From NCBI RefSeq assembly GCF_000003815.2, contig NC_049986.1, positions 22,935,301-22,999,300 of the forward strand: a stretch of DNA of 64,000 bases, in the 5' to 3' direction. A program made the position numbers and the translations under genes. This document shows positions 47,441 through 57,564 of the stretch, piece after piece. The notes below the pieces were generated by a model, which searched no databases, had not been told where the DNA came from, and saw nothing but the letters and a program-made list of their open reading frames with translations. The stretch comes from Branchiostoma floridae (Eukaryota; Chordata; Leptocardii; Amphioxiformes; Branchiostomatidae). Within the stretch, counting starts at the first letter, position 1, and each line of letters begins with the position of its first letter.

Positions 47441-48030
47441 AATTAACGTGCATCTGTGTTCACGACCATGCTTGACTGTTAACTATTTTAATGGCATGGC
47501 CTTGGTTGCATGAAGAATGATTATCACAATAGAAGGTTAATATTGTGAAAAGGTCTGTTAACTCAACCAAACGTACTTTACTATCGAATATAAACCAGCT
47601 TATTTTATCATGGACGCAATGAAATTCGTCAATCCGTATTTTAGAGAGTCCTAAATAAGTTGATAAATTTACTAGCTTCAGCGTCATGCGCACATATTTA
47701 TCGAATCAGATCGCTTGACCGTTATCAGTTGTAAAGGCAATCGGTTCAATTTTCTCAATGAAATATACAGAACTATGTTTGTCTTCTATACATAATGTTG
47801 TGAACATAAGAAAACTACCCTTAATTCATCCACATAATGAAATTATTTGCTAAAGGCCTAATAGTATATAGAAATAAATAAGAAAACTATGTTCAAAAGG
47901 AAATGCGTTTGATACAGGTTGATAACCCGTCACTAATTGAATAAGATCATTTTGACTTTTTTTATGAGACTGTTAAAATGTTCAATCCTATTTGAAAGCT
48001 GTATGTAGAAGCCTTCAGTTCCATTTCAAT
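47441..48030. other. Gene-free stretch
   Basis: AT-rich. No gene, repeat or motif recognised. Confidence 0.4.
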
Positions 48031-48176
48031 TAATCTCCAAGCAGATTCCTCCATGGCAAGAGAGTAACATAAGCTGGGGAAGGACTTTAGCCGTGGCCAA
48101 TTTTACTCCTCTGCCGGCTAAAGTCCTTCCCCAACTTATGTTACTCTCTTGCCACGGAGGATCTGCTTGAAGATTA
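48031..48176. mobile_element. Family A foldback element, near-perfect hairpin
   Basis: TAATCTCCAAGCAGATTCCT...GAGGATCTGCTTGAAGATTA. The arms GGCAAGAGAGTAACATAAGC / CTTATGTTACTCTCTTGCC and GGGGAAGGACTTTAGCC / GGCTAAAGTCCTTCCCC pair along almost the whole 146 bases. The unpaired centre is GTGGCCAATTTTACTCCT. Confidence 0.9.
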
Positions 48177-48845
48177 CATTTCAATACCATGCGTGGGGAT
48201 GCACCTAATTCTGTCTTAACTTCAAACCGGATGTGTTATATCCGATCGACCTACCGACCAAACATAGTAATTTGACGTAGAAAGGTCACATGAATTAAGG
48301 CAGCCCATCGGACTTATCCTTTTCAATTCGTCACAATTGTGGCCATTAAACTCCCTTCTTATACTATCAGTCTGTCACAATTGTGGCCACTTTGCCCCCT
48401 CATCAAACTATCATTTACAAGAATAGAACAGGGCTTTATCGTCGATTTCAACCATCTGTTAGGCTTGAAAATGCTTTTGCGTGACACAGTTCTAAGAATT
48501 AGTGTCCACCAAACCACCAAGATGACTGCCTGGTATAGACGACGACTATGTTCTTATGGAGACATATGGACTATTAAAACATGAAGTGGCCGTGTTCCAG
48601 CTGGCCTTTAGTCACATAAACAGAATTGCCTACTATAGCAGTTTCTCTCAAGGTCCTGAAGAATCATTTAGTCTCGCTATTTCGCTGAACCCCAGTTGTT
48701 TTGGACCAATTACCGGATCACTATTAAAGCGGCCCTTTGGCAACCAATTTCGCATGTTGCATTATGTTATGTTAGTTGTGTTAAGATTTATATTTTTCAG
48801 CCTAAACAGGTGAAGTAATTGACATGAGGTATTCACAGTAATGTT
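48177..48845. other. Gene-free stretch
   Basis: No gene recognised. GTCACAATTGTGGCCA occurs twice (about 48331 and 48375), a small local duplication. Confidence 0.4.
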
Positions 48846-49445
48846 GTATGTGGTGCAATGGCCGAGTGGCTTGAGTGTGCGCCTTGCATGCGGTAGGTCG
48901 TGAGTTCGATCTCAGACCGAGTCATACCAAAGACTTTAAAAACGGTACATGTTGCTTTCTCTGCTACGCGCTCAGCATTCGGAAGGGTGTGGAAGTTGAA
49001 CACACACTACCACCAGTGGACTAGTACCCTGATGTAGTGATTGCACAAGATCGCACCTTTGCAAGATGTCAACGCGGCGACTAGACTGTAAGGTTTGATC
49101 CACTCACACTGGCAAGGACCCCTTCTCTCTTTGATTAGTGCGGTGGGTTCTTTAACGTGCTCAAAGTGTGGCTCTCCACAAACACGGGACCTATCGAGAG
49201 ACGGCCCAAATATATACCAAATAGGTACTCAATTTCACATGAGTGAACGGAATAAAAGTTTTGCCTTTCCCAAGGACACAAGGTCGTTGGCATATCAACG
49301 GATTCGAACTCAGAGGTCTGAATCGAACACCCTGACGATTGTACCACATGACCCCACACGATTACGTTTAAGAGTTACCGGCAGGCACGTGCACAAAGCT
49401 GTGTGGGCCAGGGCCGCTTAAACGGAAATCGGCGCCGCCCTATAT
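48846..49445 (+). mobile_element. tRNA-derived SINE split by a second SINE
   Basis: The head TGGTGCAATGGCCGAGTGGC...GGTCGTGAGTTCGATCTC is a Leu/Ser-tRNA-like Pol III promoter. The body matches the 28962 copy up to GTAGTGATTGCACAA (about 49045). The matching tail GCACAAAGCTGTGTGG resumes at 49391. The intervening part holds a reversed SINE (49090-49357) and extra sequence. Confidence 0.75.
49090..49357 (-). mobile_element. Second-type SINE, minus orientation, nested
   Basis: On the plus strand: GTTCTTTAACGTGCTCAAAG, TGTGGCTCTCCACAAACACG, GGACCTATCGAGAGACGGCC, GCCTTTCCCAAGGACACAAG, then GGATTCGAACTCAGAGG and CATGACCCCA (reversed tRNA-like head). It shares its body with 25005-25235 and 55000-55262. 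The plus-strand frame across it is SINE translation. Confidence 0.75.
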
Positions 49446-49573
49446 GAGATCTGGTGCTGGACGTATTGCATTAAAAGAGATCGATATGTATTCATAGAGA
49501 GTACGTGTATCAAAGATTGTCAACGTCAGTCTGTGGCTGAGACTACGTTTAAGAGTTGCCGGCAGACACGTGC
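49363..49573 (+). repeat. Direct repeat pair, 30 bases, 181 apart
   Basis: TACGTTTAAGAGTTACCGGC followed by AGGCACGTGC (49363-49392) recurs with two changes at 49544-49573. The first copy lies between the nested SINE and the outer SINE tail. Confidence 0.7.
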
Positions 49574-51342
49574 GCGGTAACTGATGTGTTAAACTAGCAT
49601 AGCCAGACAGAACGATTACTGATAACGTCCTGCCCCGCGTCAAGACTGCGGTAGAGAGACATTGACTTTCTACTCTCCGAGTGTTGCGAAAGGTCACTTA
49701 AATAATATTTCTTTTCGCATGATTAAAATCCCTTCTTCCGTGAAGGAAAAGTCACGACTTCTCATCAAACTTTCTCTGAAAGTTCGATTAGCTCGGCGGA
49801 ACTTGACCTTCGCCGCCTCAAGACACCAATCACTCATGCTACAGCCTTTTTTTTTTCATTTTTCTGTAACAACTTTTTAACAGCTTCTTAGAATAGCCTT
49901 ACTTAAACTAGGCTAAACGTCCACTAGAAAACAATGCACTGGGCTGAGCTTGATACGATGACCATATATTGATGACACCAGCGATGTTTCTTCAGTAACG
50001 GTTATTGCTGCGTTTTATAGCTACTTACATCATGTATGTATAACTAAGCTTTTCTGAACCATAAGGCTAGACCTTTTTGTGACATACGAAGAATACGCTT
50101 CCATGTACGACGAGTTTATTCATGTATTCTACTTAACACGGTAAGGCAGTCTATTAAATCAGGTTGACTAATTTTCAGGAGATCCCAACATGGATACAAA
50201 AATAAATAACAATATGAAAGTTCCAAATTATCATTCACTGGACGAAAATTAGTTGAGTGCCTTTCAGGCTATTGGCCCGGATACCATCGACGAACTTTCA
50301 GCATACAAATCATACTACTTGTATCACATTAACGAACTTGGTTCATTACAAAGTTGCAGACGCTATGAATTGGAACTATGCTTTAAATCCCGTCCAAATA
50401 GCATTGGCGAACGATTGGCGGCAATTTGAGGAAGTGTTTATGTCCACAAAGACAGTTGGAAATCCGACAGAGAAAAAATCGTGATTGAAAAAGAGACGTT
50501 TTTGATGACCTAGTCGTAGTTTCAAAGAAACTAGCTCTAGCATCGTAGTAAGCAGACGCCAATTAGAGAAACGCTTGCCAAAACTGCCTCTGGAGATCAG
50601 ACGATGTCTGAGAACATGTGAGAAGCAAAAAAAAAGCTATTCAAATATATTATGTTACAGTGGAGGATAACGGCTAAGGCAGCATAAGGCTACAAGGGTC
50701 CCGTAGACAGTTGGTGAAAAGGCCAACTTTAGACAGTATTTATAGGCGGTAATTGGGGGATAAAATAGTCTGGTAACGCCAAGGCATAACTTTGACGAAA
50801 CATTCTCAGTAGTTGGTACATACAATTACTTAGAGTGATTTTTGCCTTGAGACGATTATCCCCAAATATATTGTATAGAAATATAATGAACGAGTTTTCT
50901 TGTCATTATAGAAAAGGGAAGCAAGACATTCATTTAGAAAACACCAATTTTATTTGTTAGTTCTTGAATTTTAGCAATTCTCAATTGGAATATTAACTTG
51001 AAAACAGTATCTGAAGGCTGTACCTTGGTACATACAGCTACAAGCAGTAGATGTACGCTGATACGTGTAGTAAGATGCAAGTTTTCTTGACAGGCTTGCA
51101 TTAATGAAACTCTTTCAAAATATTCGAGAACCAAGGAAATAGTTTGTGTGGCCGTAATCTGACGCTTACCAAGAGTGACTACGTGCGGATACTGTTTTAT
51201 GACAAAACTTATAAGCCTATTTTATTCACCCATGCTGAGTTTAGTTAGAATTGAAAATGTTGATGGTATTAAGGTAAATATTTGCTTTAATTTCTTCCCT
51301 GATGCGAAATGTCATTTGCGTGGTTCAAACTAAGTACAGGCA
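49574..51342. other. Gene-free stretch
   Basis: No gene or repeat family recognised. Includes a T run near 49850. Confidence 0.4.
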
Positions 51343-51432
51343 GTACGGAGTATTACCCGAATGAAAGGCAAATGAACGCTTTAAGTAATTCAATACAGTT
51401 TACAATAAATCAGGTGCGTTGCCTTCGGTAGG

Positions 51433-51668
51433 CCCCCTTTCCACTAGACGGCGATCGCGCTGCGCTCTCACTGCGACCTAAATAGGATATGTGTAACCTT
51501 CGCTTTCACACTGAGTTTATCCTGAAATGTAAAAGTGTTGCCGAGAAGGAAACAAAACACAGAAAGTTGAAAAGAATTGTTTCTTTTCTATACAATTCTT
51601 TGATTGATAGGTCAAATTTTAGGTAGCAGAAAGAGCGTGACGAGAGCGTCGTCCTAGTGGAAAAGGGG
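51433..51668. mobile_element. Family B inverted-repeat element
   Basis: CCCCCTTTCCACTAGACGGC...GCGACCT and the inverted end GAGCGTCGTCCTAGTGGAAA. Interior with ATACAATTCTTTGATTGATA and GGTCAAATTTTAGG. No reading frame. Confidence 0.85.
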
Positions 51669-51775
51669 TATTATGAGGACACGCATTACGGAGCATTACC
51701 CGAATGAAAGGCAAATGAACGCTCTAAGTAATTCAATACAGTTTACAATAGATCAGGTGCGTTGCCTTCGTTAGG

Positions 51776-52005
51776 CCGCCTTTCCACTAGATGGCGATCA
51801 CGCTGTGCTCTCACTGCGACTTGAATAGGATATATATAACCTTCGATTTGATACAAGGTAAAACGTAAAAGTGTGACTGAGAAGATAACAAAGCACAGAA
51901 AGCTTTAAAAAATTAGTTTCTTTTCTATACAATTTGTTGATTGATAGGTAAAATTTTAGGTCGCAGAAAGAGCGGGGCGAGAGCGCCGTCCTAGTGGAAA
52001 TGGGG
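51776..52005. mobile_element. Family B inverted-repeat element, tandem-duplicate copy
   Basis: CCGCCTTTCCACTAGATGGC at the left and GAGCGCCGTCCTAGTGGAAA at the right. The interior is closest to the neighbouring 51433-51668 copy, as expected if the two arose by duplication. Confidence 0.85.
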
Positions 52006-52100
52006 TATTCTGAGGACACGGAGTATTACCAGAATGAAATTCAAATGCACGCTTTAAGTAATTCAATACATTCTACAATGAAGCAGGTGCATTTCCTTCG

Positions 52101-53215
52101 TTATGGAGACGACAGCATAAGTGCCAACGATAGGTCCTTGTTAGGGTGTTATCTGCTCCCGTGGCCAGCTTACGGCCGCTCCACATCACAGCACCGCGAC
52201 ATCCCGCCTGATACAGCCTGAGCCCCGGGGATGACGGGTGCTTCCGGGGGAGAGTGGGGAGGGATTACTCTTCAATAAGACGGTAATCCAAACAAGGACG
52301 GGCGTGCTTTGGTGCGAATCTTCACAGGCATCAATCTTACCGTCCTTGGAATTATCTAAGCTGCATTCAGAATGAATGTTTTAATGTGACCTCTGATCTC
52401 CCACGTTTCACTTTAAGTAACCTCATTTGCTTTTGTGTATTGTCTGAGTGTTTACTATTAATTGTACAAGATGTTGCTTATGTGTTTTTGTTGTTGCTAT
52501 GAGTTGTAGTACTCCAGGAAGAATAGTGATACTACTTAAGCATCAATAATGGAGATCCCTATAAAACAAAAAAACAAACAAAAAACATGATTACCGTTGT
52601 CCTTTGAATTGCTGGACAGATTAGAATGATTTTTCAAAACTGCATCCAACGTACTACACTACTACCTCATGCTTTTATACTTATCAATAATCGCCTTGAT
52701 GTTGCTAAGCTTAGAAATGGTTCTGGACTAATATAATGAGAACAATCATAATCATAATCACAATAGGAACAGTTTGATGTAGCTATGTCTCACGTCGTAC
52801 AATATATAGAAGTGTCCGATGAATACGCGGCATTATGTAACATATATCACCTGAAACGATCCGGACGTTGGGTAGACATGCCGGTAATGAAACTGCCATT
52901 TTACCCATCCGCTGCCATGATTCTGGTGGTTGTGTGGGATGCCTTACATGTAGAAACCTCGAGTCTTCCTGGTATAAGCGTCTCAATCCAGGAAAAAGTC
53001 AGTTGAAAGGTTACACCAAATGGATAATGGCTTTTAAAGCCCAGATTGTGAACGCTGTACAAACATGACTGACCCCAATCCATTACAAAACCAGTAACAG
53101 TCATTTTTGCTTAATCAGTTTACCAGCAGAAATCGACATGTTGCTAGTTCACTTTTCCTCCAAACTGTTGTTGAACTCGCCACCATAGCAATAAATATAC
53201 AATATAGACAAATCT
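52101..53215. other. Gene-free stretch
   Basis: No gene recognised. A GC-richer part at 52130-52350 separates two AT-rich parts. Confidence 0.4.
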
Positions 53216-53368
53216 TAATCTCCAAGCAAATTTTATGGTAGCATAAGGTAGTATCGATAGCTGTTAGAGGAATGAAGCTACCGGTGGCCAAATACTCCTA
53301 GGCCGGCTTCACTCCTCTGGCAGCTTTTCATACTATCGTATGGTACCGTAGGATCTGCTTGAAGATTA
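53216..53368. mobile_element. Family A foldback element
   Basis: TAATCTCCAAGCAAATTTTA at the left and GTAGGATCTGCTTGAAGATTA-type right end. The arms pair imperfectly along the element (AGGAATGAAGC / GCTTCACTCCT; TAGTATCG / ATACTATCG). The centre GGTGGCCAAATACTCCTAGG matches the centre of the 48031 copy. Confidence 0.85.
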
Positions 53369-54999
53369 TACAAAGTTCAAGCGTGACAGGTGGTTCGGTA
53401 TAATGCAATCAGCCGCCATCTACATGCAAGGCTGAGTTGCTCGGCCGATGACCGATTCTGATACGTTTAATTTACACCCACGCGGACATGAACATACAAG
53501 TAACAAAGGCTCGAGAAACCAAACCCTAAATCTACCATTGCCAACGACGGAAGTAGGATCTGCACGAGTGCCATATGCAGAATATTTACGATTTGCCCCA
53601 TTCAGGACCATATGTGCCTTGACAACCCTGATTGTAATCCATGGCCAGTTGGCCGTACGGTACTGGTATGATAACAAAGCCCTAATTTCTCCCATGCTCC
53701 AGCCCGCCTACCCATTTCCACCGGCCCTGTGGGTGTCTAAGTGATTAAAATCGATGGCGATGAGAAAGATGATGGGACTTAATCGCCTCCCTCGCGGGAC
53801 TATGCTGTGCTAATTTCCCAGTCCGATACAGCAGCGTGGTATTTAGACTTCCCCCAATGACTGACTTTCCCTCACCAGGCCGATTACTTTCCCTGCGTCT
53901 CTGACAGATGACGAATGGTTTAGGGGCCTACTTAGCATCACGCCTGACGGGAAACCAGCGCGTTGCCGCGAGAAAAATGGCCGACATAATGGGTTCTGAC
54001 ATGATCCGAGAAACCGCGAGATTGCGCCTGAGACCTCGCGAGATCGTACATACATCTGAGAGAGTGCAGACATATATGATATAGCACCTTTTACATCCAC
54101 TAAATTAAAAACTTTCAACGAACAAAATATAACATCAAGATGGATTGAACAAAAAGTTCTTTAGTATGTTAGAAGCTCTTGAGATGCTTGAAGGCTTTGG
54201 TAGACTTCGGTACAGGTAGCCCTAAATTAAACTTATTTAGCCTCAAATACCATTCAGTGTCCGACTTCTTTACGCTGATACGTCTAAGTGTGGGGAAAGT
54301 GGAAAACCTTAAGGAAAGTGACAGAGATGTTGAACGTATCACATACATTCAATGGAATGGAGTTTGGACCAACATACTCCTTCTTAGTCGTGTAAATCTA
54401 AACCTTGGCATTACTAAGACAGGGCCGGACTATTCCTACCTTACAAAGGAATCTTTCTATCTCTCATTAGACTGAACTGCGTTACAAATATCTTTTGACA
54501 TTAAGGAGGTTGGATTCAACGAGCATTTCATGTAAAATATGGTCTTTGATCAACAACTAGTTCATGACAAAATTTTAATGGTGAATCTGCGACGATACAG
54601 ACAACTAAGTAGGTTTAGTTGCGTACTTTATAAAAGCTATTACAGGTGAATTCCAACGCTACGCATAGTAGTCTCTATAAACATCCATAGCGGGTCATCA
54701 ACCGCCAAATACTTAATACAATGATAGTTTATAGAGTAGAAATGGGATCCTTTTCCTGATTTATGATTTATTAGGATTCTCCATTTGGAGGGTATGGCGA
54801 AACAGGTGTTAAGGACACCTTTTCAAAGCCGCCATACACACATGTGCACATGTTCGCACATGTCTACACGCGGCGGGGTTATACCGCCCCTTACGGGGTG
54901 ATATACCCTTTCGCTGGCTGATACGGTATGGAGGTTCGCCAGGCCTCCAACCGGGTGATTTGAAGTGAATCACCAACTCCAGACGGAAGGGTTTGCTCC
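53369..54999. other. Gene-free stretch with a GC-richer block
   Basis: No gene recognised. 53740-54020 is a repeat-free block of mixed composition (see findings). 54868-54920 contains a small hairpin GGGTTATACCGCCCC / GGGGTGATATACCC. Confidence 0.4.
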
Positions 55000-55262
55000 C
55001 TCACACCGCACCATCGCACGTGTTGGGGTTCTTTAGCGTGCATAGGGTGTGACTCTCCCCATACACGGGACCTCCATTTAACGTCCTATCCGAGGGACGG
55101 CCCTAGCCGAAGCTAGGTACTCATTTTCACCTGAGTATAGTGAGGAAAGCCGTGTAAAGTGCCTTTCCCAAGGGCACAAGACCGGTAACACAGTAGCTGG
55201 ATTCGAACCCGCAACCTCTCGGTCACGAGGCGAAGACAGTACCACTGTGCTACGCGGCCCCA
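55000..55262 (-). mobile_element. tRNA-derived SINE, minus orientation
   Basis: The plus strand shows GGGGTTCTTTAGCGTGCATA, CACGGGACCTCCATTTAACG, TCCTATCCGAGGGACGGCCC, GCCTTTCCCAAGGGCACAAG, then a reversed tRNA-like head GGATTCGAACCCGCAACCTC...CTACGCGGCCCC. Reading the minus strand gives GGGGCCGCGTAGCACAGTGG (A box) and GCGGGTTCGAATCC (B box). It is the best-preserved SINE in the window. Confidence 0.85.
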
Positions 55263-56220
55263 CTACTTTTCCTGTTCAATATTCAGATGAATTATTATGC
55301 GGAACATCCATATCATGCTATGTTCTCCTGGAGTGTGAATAGCATGTCATAACAAAATCCTCAGTCGAGTTGATCTAGCCTGAAAATGAGGAAGAGAGCC
55401 AACACATCCCAGAGATTTAGCAAATGGTTCTGCATACTGTGTGTGACGGATCGAGATTGGCGTTATGACGGAGATGTCTATAGCATCATGAGCTACTTCA
55501 GAGATGGTAAGCACCTGGATTTACCCATAAGTGAAATAGTGGAGGCTGAATTACTCATGGCTACAACATCACTTATGGTTAACATCAAGTGCAACAGACG
55601 ACTTAAGATTCATTTCAAGGGCAATTTTTGTTTTGAGATATGCTCCGTTTCCTCTTGTCCGCCAGTTTTGTAAATGTATACTGTACTTTACGGAAATTAC
55701 ACTTTCTGCTCTGTCACTTACGTTAGCAAAATGGGGCCATATGAGTATCGTGGATAAGGCAAGAAACAGGCGCCGCTGAGAAAAGTGCTTTAAATCTAAA
55801 CAACATGGCATGCCTTGTCTACTCTTCACCAGGAGACGGATGGTACAGCTCGCGAGTTGAAGTCTTATCGGCGCGAGCAGGAAGCCCGTTTTGGCCAGAA
55901 CGCCCGGCATGATGAACAATGATGATCCTCTAACTCGACGGAAACTTCCGACGACCGCATCAGTTTCTCCAAAGGGTACAGCACTTGAACGTGTTATTAC
56001 CAGGTGCGGTGGCTGTGATGAAGTGATGAAGCGGTGTTACAAGTGCTGATTGTGTTTGATGTTGACTCGCTCCGACTTGATGATGTCCCAGCGACGTTTA
56101 TGCTCGCCGACCCCCATCATCAGCTTGCCGAAGTGTGGCAGACTTCGCACCTGATGTCACGGCAAGTGCCACTTGACAAACAGATTGCAGGTCTACAAAC
56201 GCTTTCCTGCCGCCGGAGAT
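55263..56220. other. Gene-free stretch
   Basis: Frames at 55386-55673 and 55569-55919 overlap on opposite strands and show no known domain. Nothing else recognised. Confidence 0.4.
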
Positions 56221-56583
56221 TACTTTGACGGCACATACATTGTACAAACTGCAGGACCAGGCGTGAAGACGGGACTTGTGTAAACTGTCACTCAAAATGT
56301 GATTTCTTCAGTAAAACTTTCCCAACTTTACAGCTTGAAGCGCGCAAATGGATACAGACTGTGGAATACAAAGCACAGGTACAGACTACGTATATATACT
56401 TTGACGGCACATACATTGTACAAACTGCAGGACCAGGCGTGAAGACGGAATGTGGGAAGTGACTAGTGGGAACTGTCACTCAACTTGCAATGTGATTTGT
56501 TCGGTAAAACTTTCCCAACTTTACAGCTTGACGCGTGCAATGGATACAGACTGTGGCATACACAGCGCAGGTACAGACTACAT
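56221..56583 (+). repeat. Two-copy tandem duplication, unit 176 bases
   Basis: TACTTTGACGGCACATACAT starts copies at 56221 and 56397. They share ACAAACTGCAGGACCAGGCG, AACTGTCACTCAA, AAAACTTTCCCAACTTTACA and GGTACAGACTAC. Very few changes, so recent. Confidence 0.85.
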
Positions 56584-57402
56584 GCACCACACTATCTATA
56601 ATGGACGACTGGTCGACCAGCTTTTCTGTGTTCTTTGACATTGAGGCCAATGATAGCCGCGTTTCAGATACGTCTAGACTACAAAATGAGCTGAAGATGG
56701 TACAAATGATGGTCGTCTAATGACGAAAAATACCGCTTACATATCTTGCAGACATCCCTAGAACCTCTACCAATAACTCACCAGCTTTTTCTTGGCGCGG
56801 AACCAACACATCACATCTCTGCAGGTGGAGATCACTTCCACCCATTGCCCTGCAACACGCACCGCACTCTAACCACACCGCACGAGAGAAATGAGCACAC
56901 AGCACTTTAAATGGATTCCCGTAATCCAATATAAAGTTTACGTAACTTTGTCAGAAAGTAAATTGTTTTCACTTTTGCCAACAAGTACGTACAAACTGAT
57001 CTAGGTAGGTGATTTTGAACACAGAATGCGTTATGTTTCCACCTAGACGAGGTTAAATGTAAAGGTCATGCACTTACAACTTATCGTGACGTATTGGTTT
57101 AGTTTCCGTTATACATTCCTAAAAGCTTAAGAATTAATGAATGAACGCCTTGATTTTTTATTATACTCTCTGGGTTTAGTACATGTCGCAACAAAAGAAA
57201 AGTTGACAGATACATAAAGTCATACAACCTCAACCAACGCAATCATATTCCACTTAGTGAATTTGAATTCTTCCAGTAACAGATCTGTTTTACATTCAAA
57301 AATTCGTACAACTTTATTAGGAATATGTTTTGTTAGGTGTGTAAAGTAGGGAAACGTAGTACTACGTTCTATGATTCTATAAATTTCAGCTCTCTGTATA
57401 TA
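56584..57402. other. Gene-free stretch
   Basis: No gene or repeat recognised. Confidence 0.4.
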
Positions 57403-57564
57403 CCCCCTTTCCACTTCTCTGCGACCTCAAATTTGACAGATCGCTCAACGAATTCTATAGAAAATAATCTTTTTACGCTTTGTGTGTTTTGTTGTCTTCT
57501 TAGTCACACCCATCCTATTTAGGTCGCAGTGAGCGCGCGCGATCACTGTCTAGTAAAAAGGGGG
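57403..57564. mobile_element. Family B element, shortened left arm
   Basis: CCCCCTTTCCACT joins directly to TCTCTGCGACCTCAAATTTG, so the GACGGCGATCGCGCTGC part of the left arm is deleted. The right end AGGTCGCAGTGAGCGCGCGC...CTAGTAAAAAGGGGG is present. Interior: GATCGCTCAACGAATTCTAT as at 60.0 kb. Confidence 0.8.

Larger units (their letters stand above)
51343..52100 (+). repeat. Tandem duplication of a flank plus family B element
   Basis: The flank TACGGAGTATTACCCGAATG...AAGTAATTCAATACA...GGTGCGTTGCCTTCG occurs at 51343, about 51685 and about 52017 (spacings about 342 and 332). A family B element follows the first and second flanks at the same position. The third flank ends without an element. 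Confidence 0.85.

Noticed and set aside
48846-48925. Possible functional tRNA gene
   Set aside because: A- and B-box words are present, but the cloverleaf is not maintained, the body continues as a SINE, and a second deleted copy exists at 28962.
49095-49421. 108-codon plus-strand frame
   Set aside because: It lies across a reversed SINE and its junction; the peptide is SINE sequence.
55198-55262. Possible minus-strand tRNA gene
   Set aside because: The tRNA-like head is continuous with a SINE body shared with other loci, so it is the promoter of a retroelement and not a tRNA gene.
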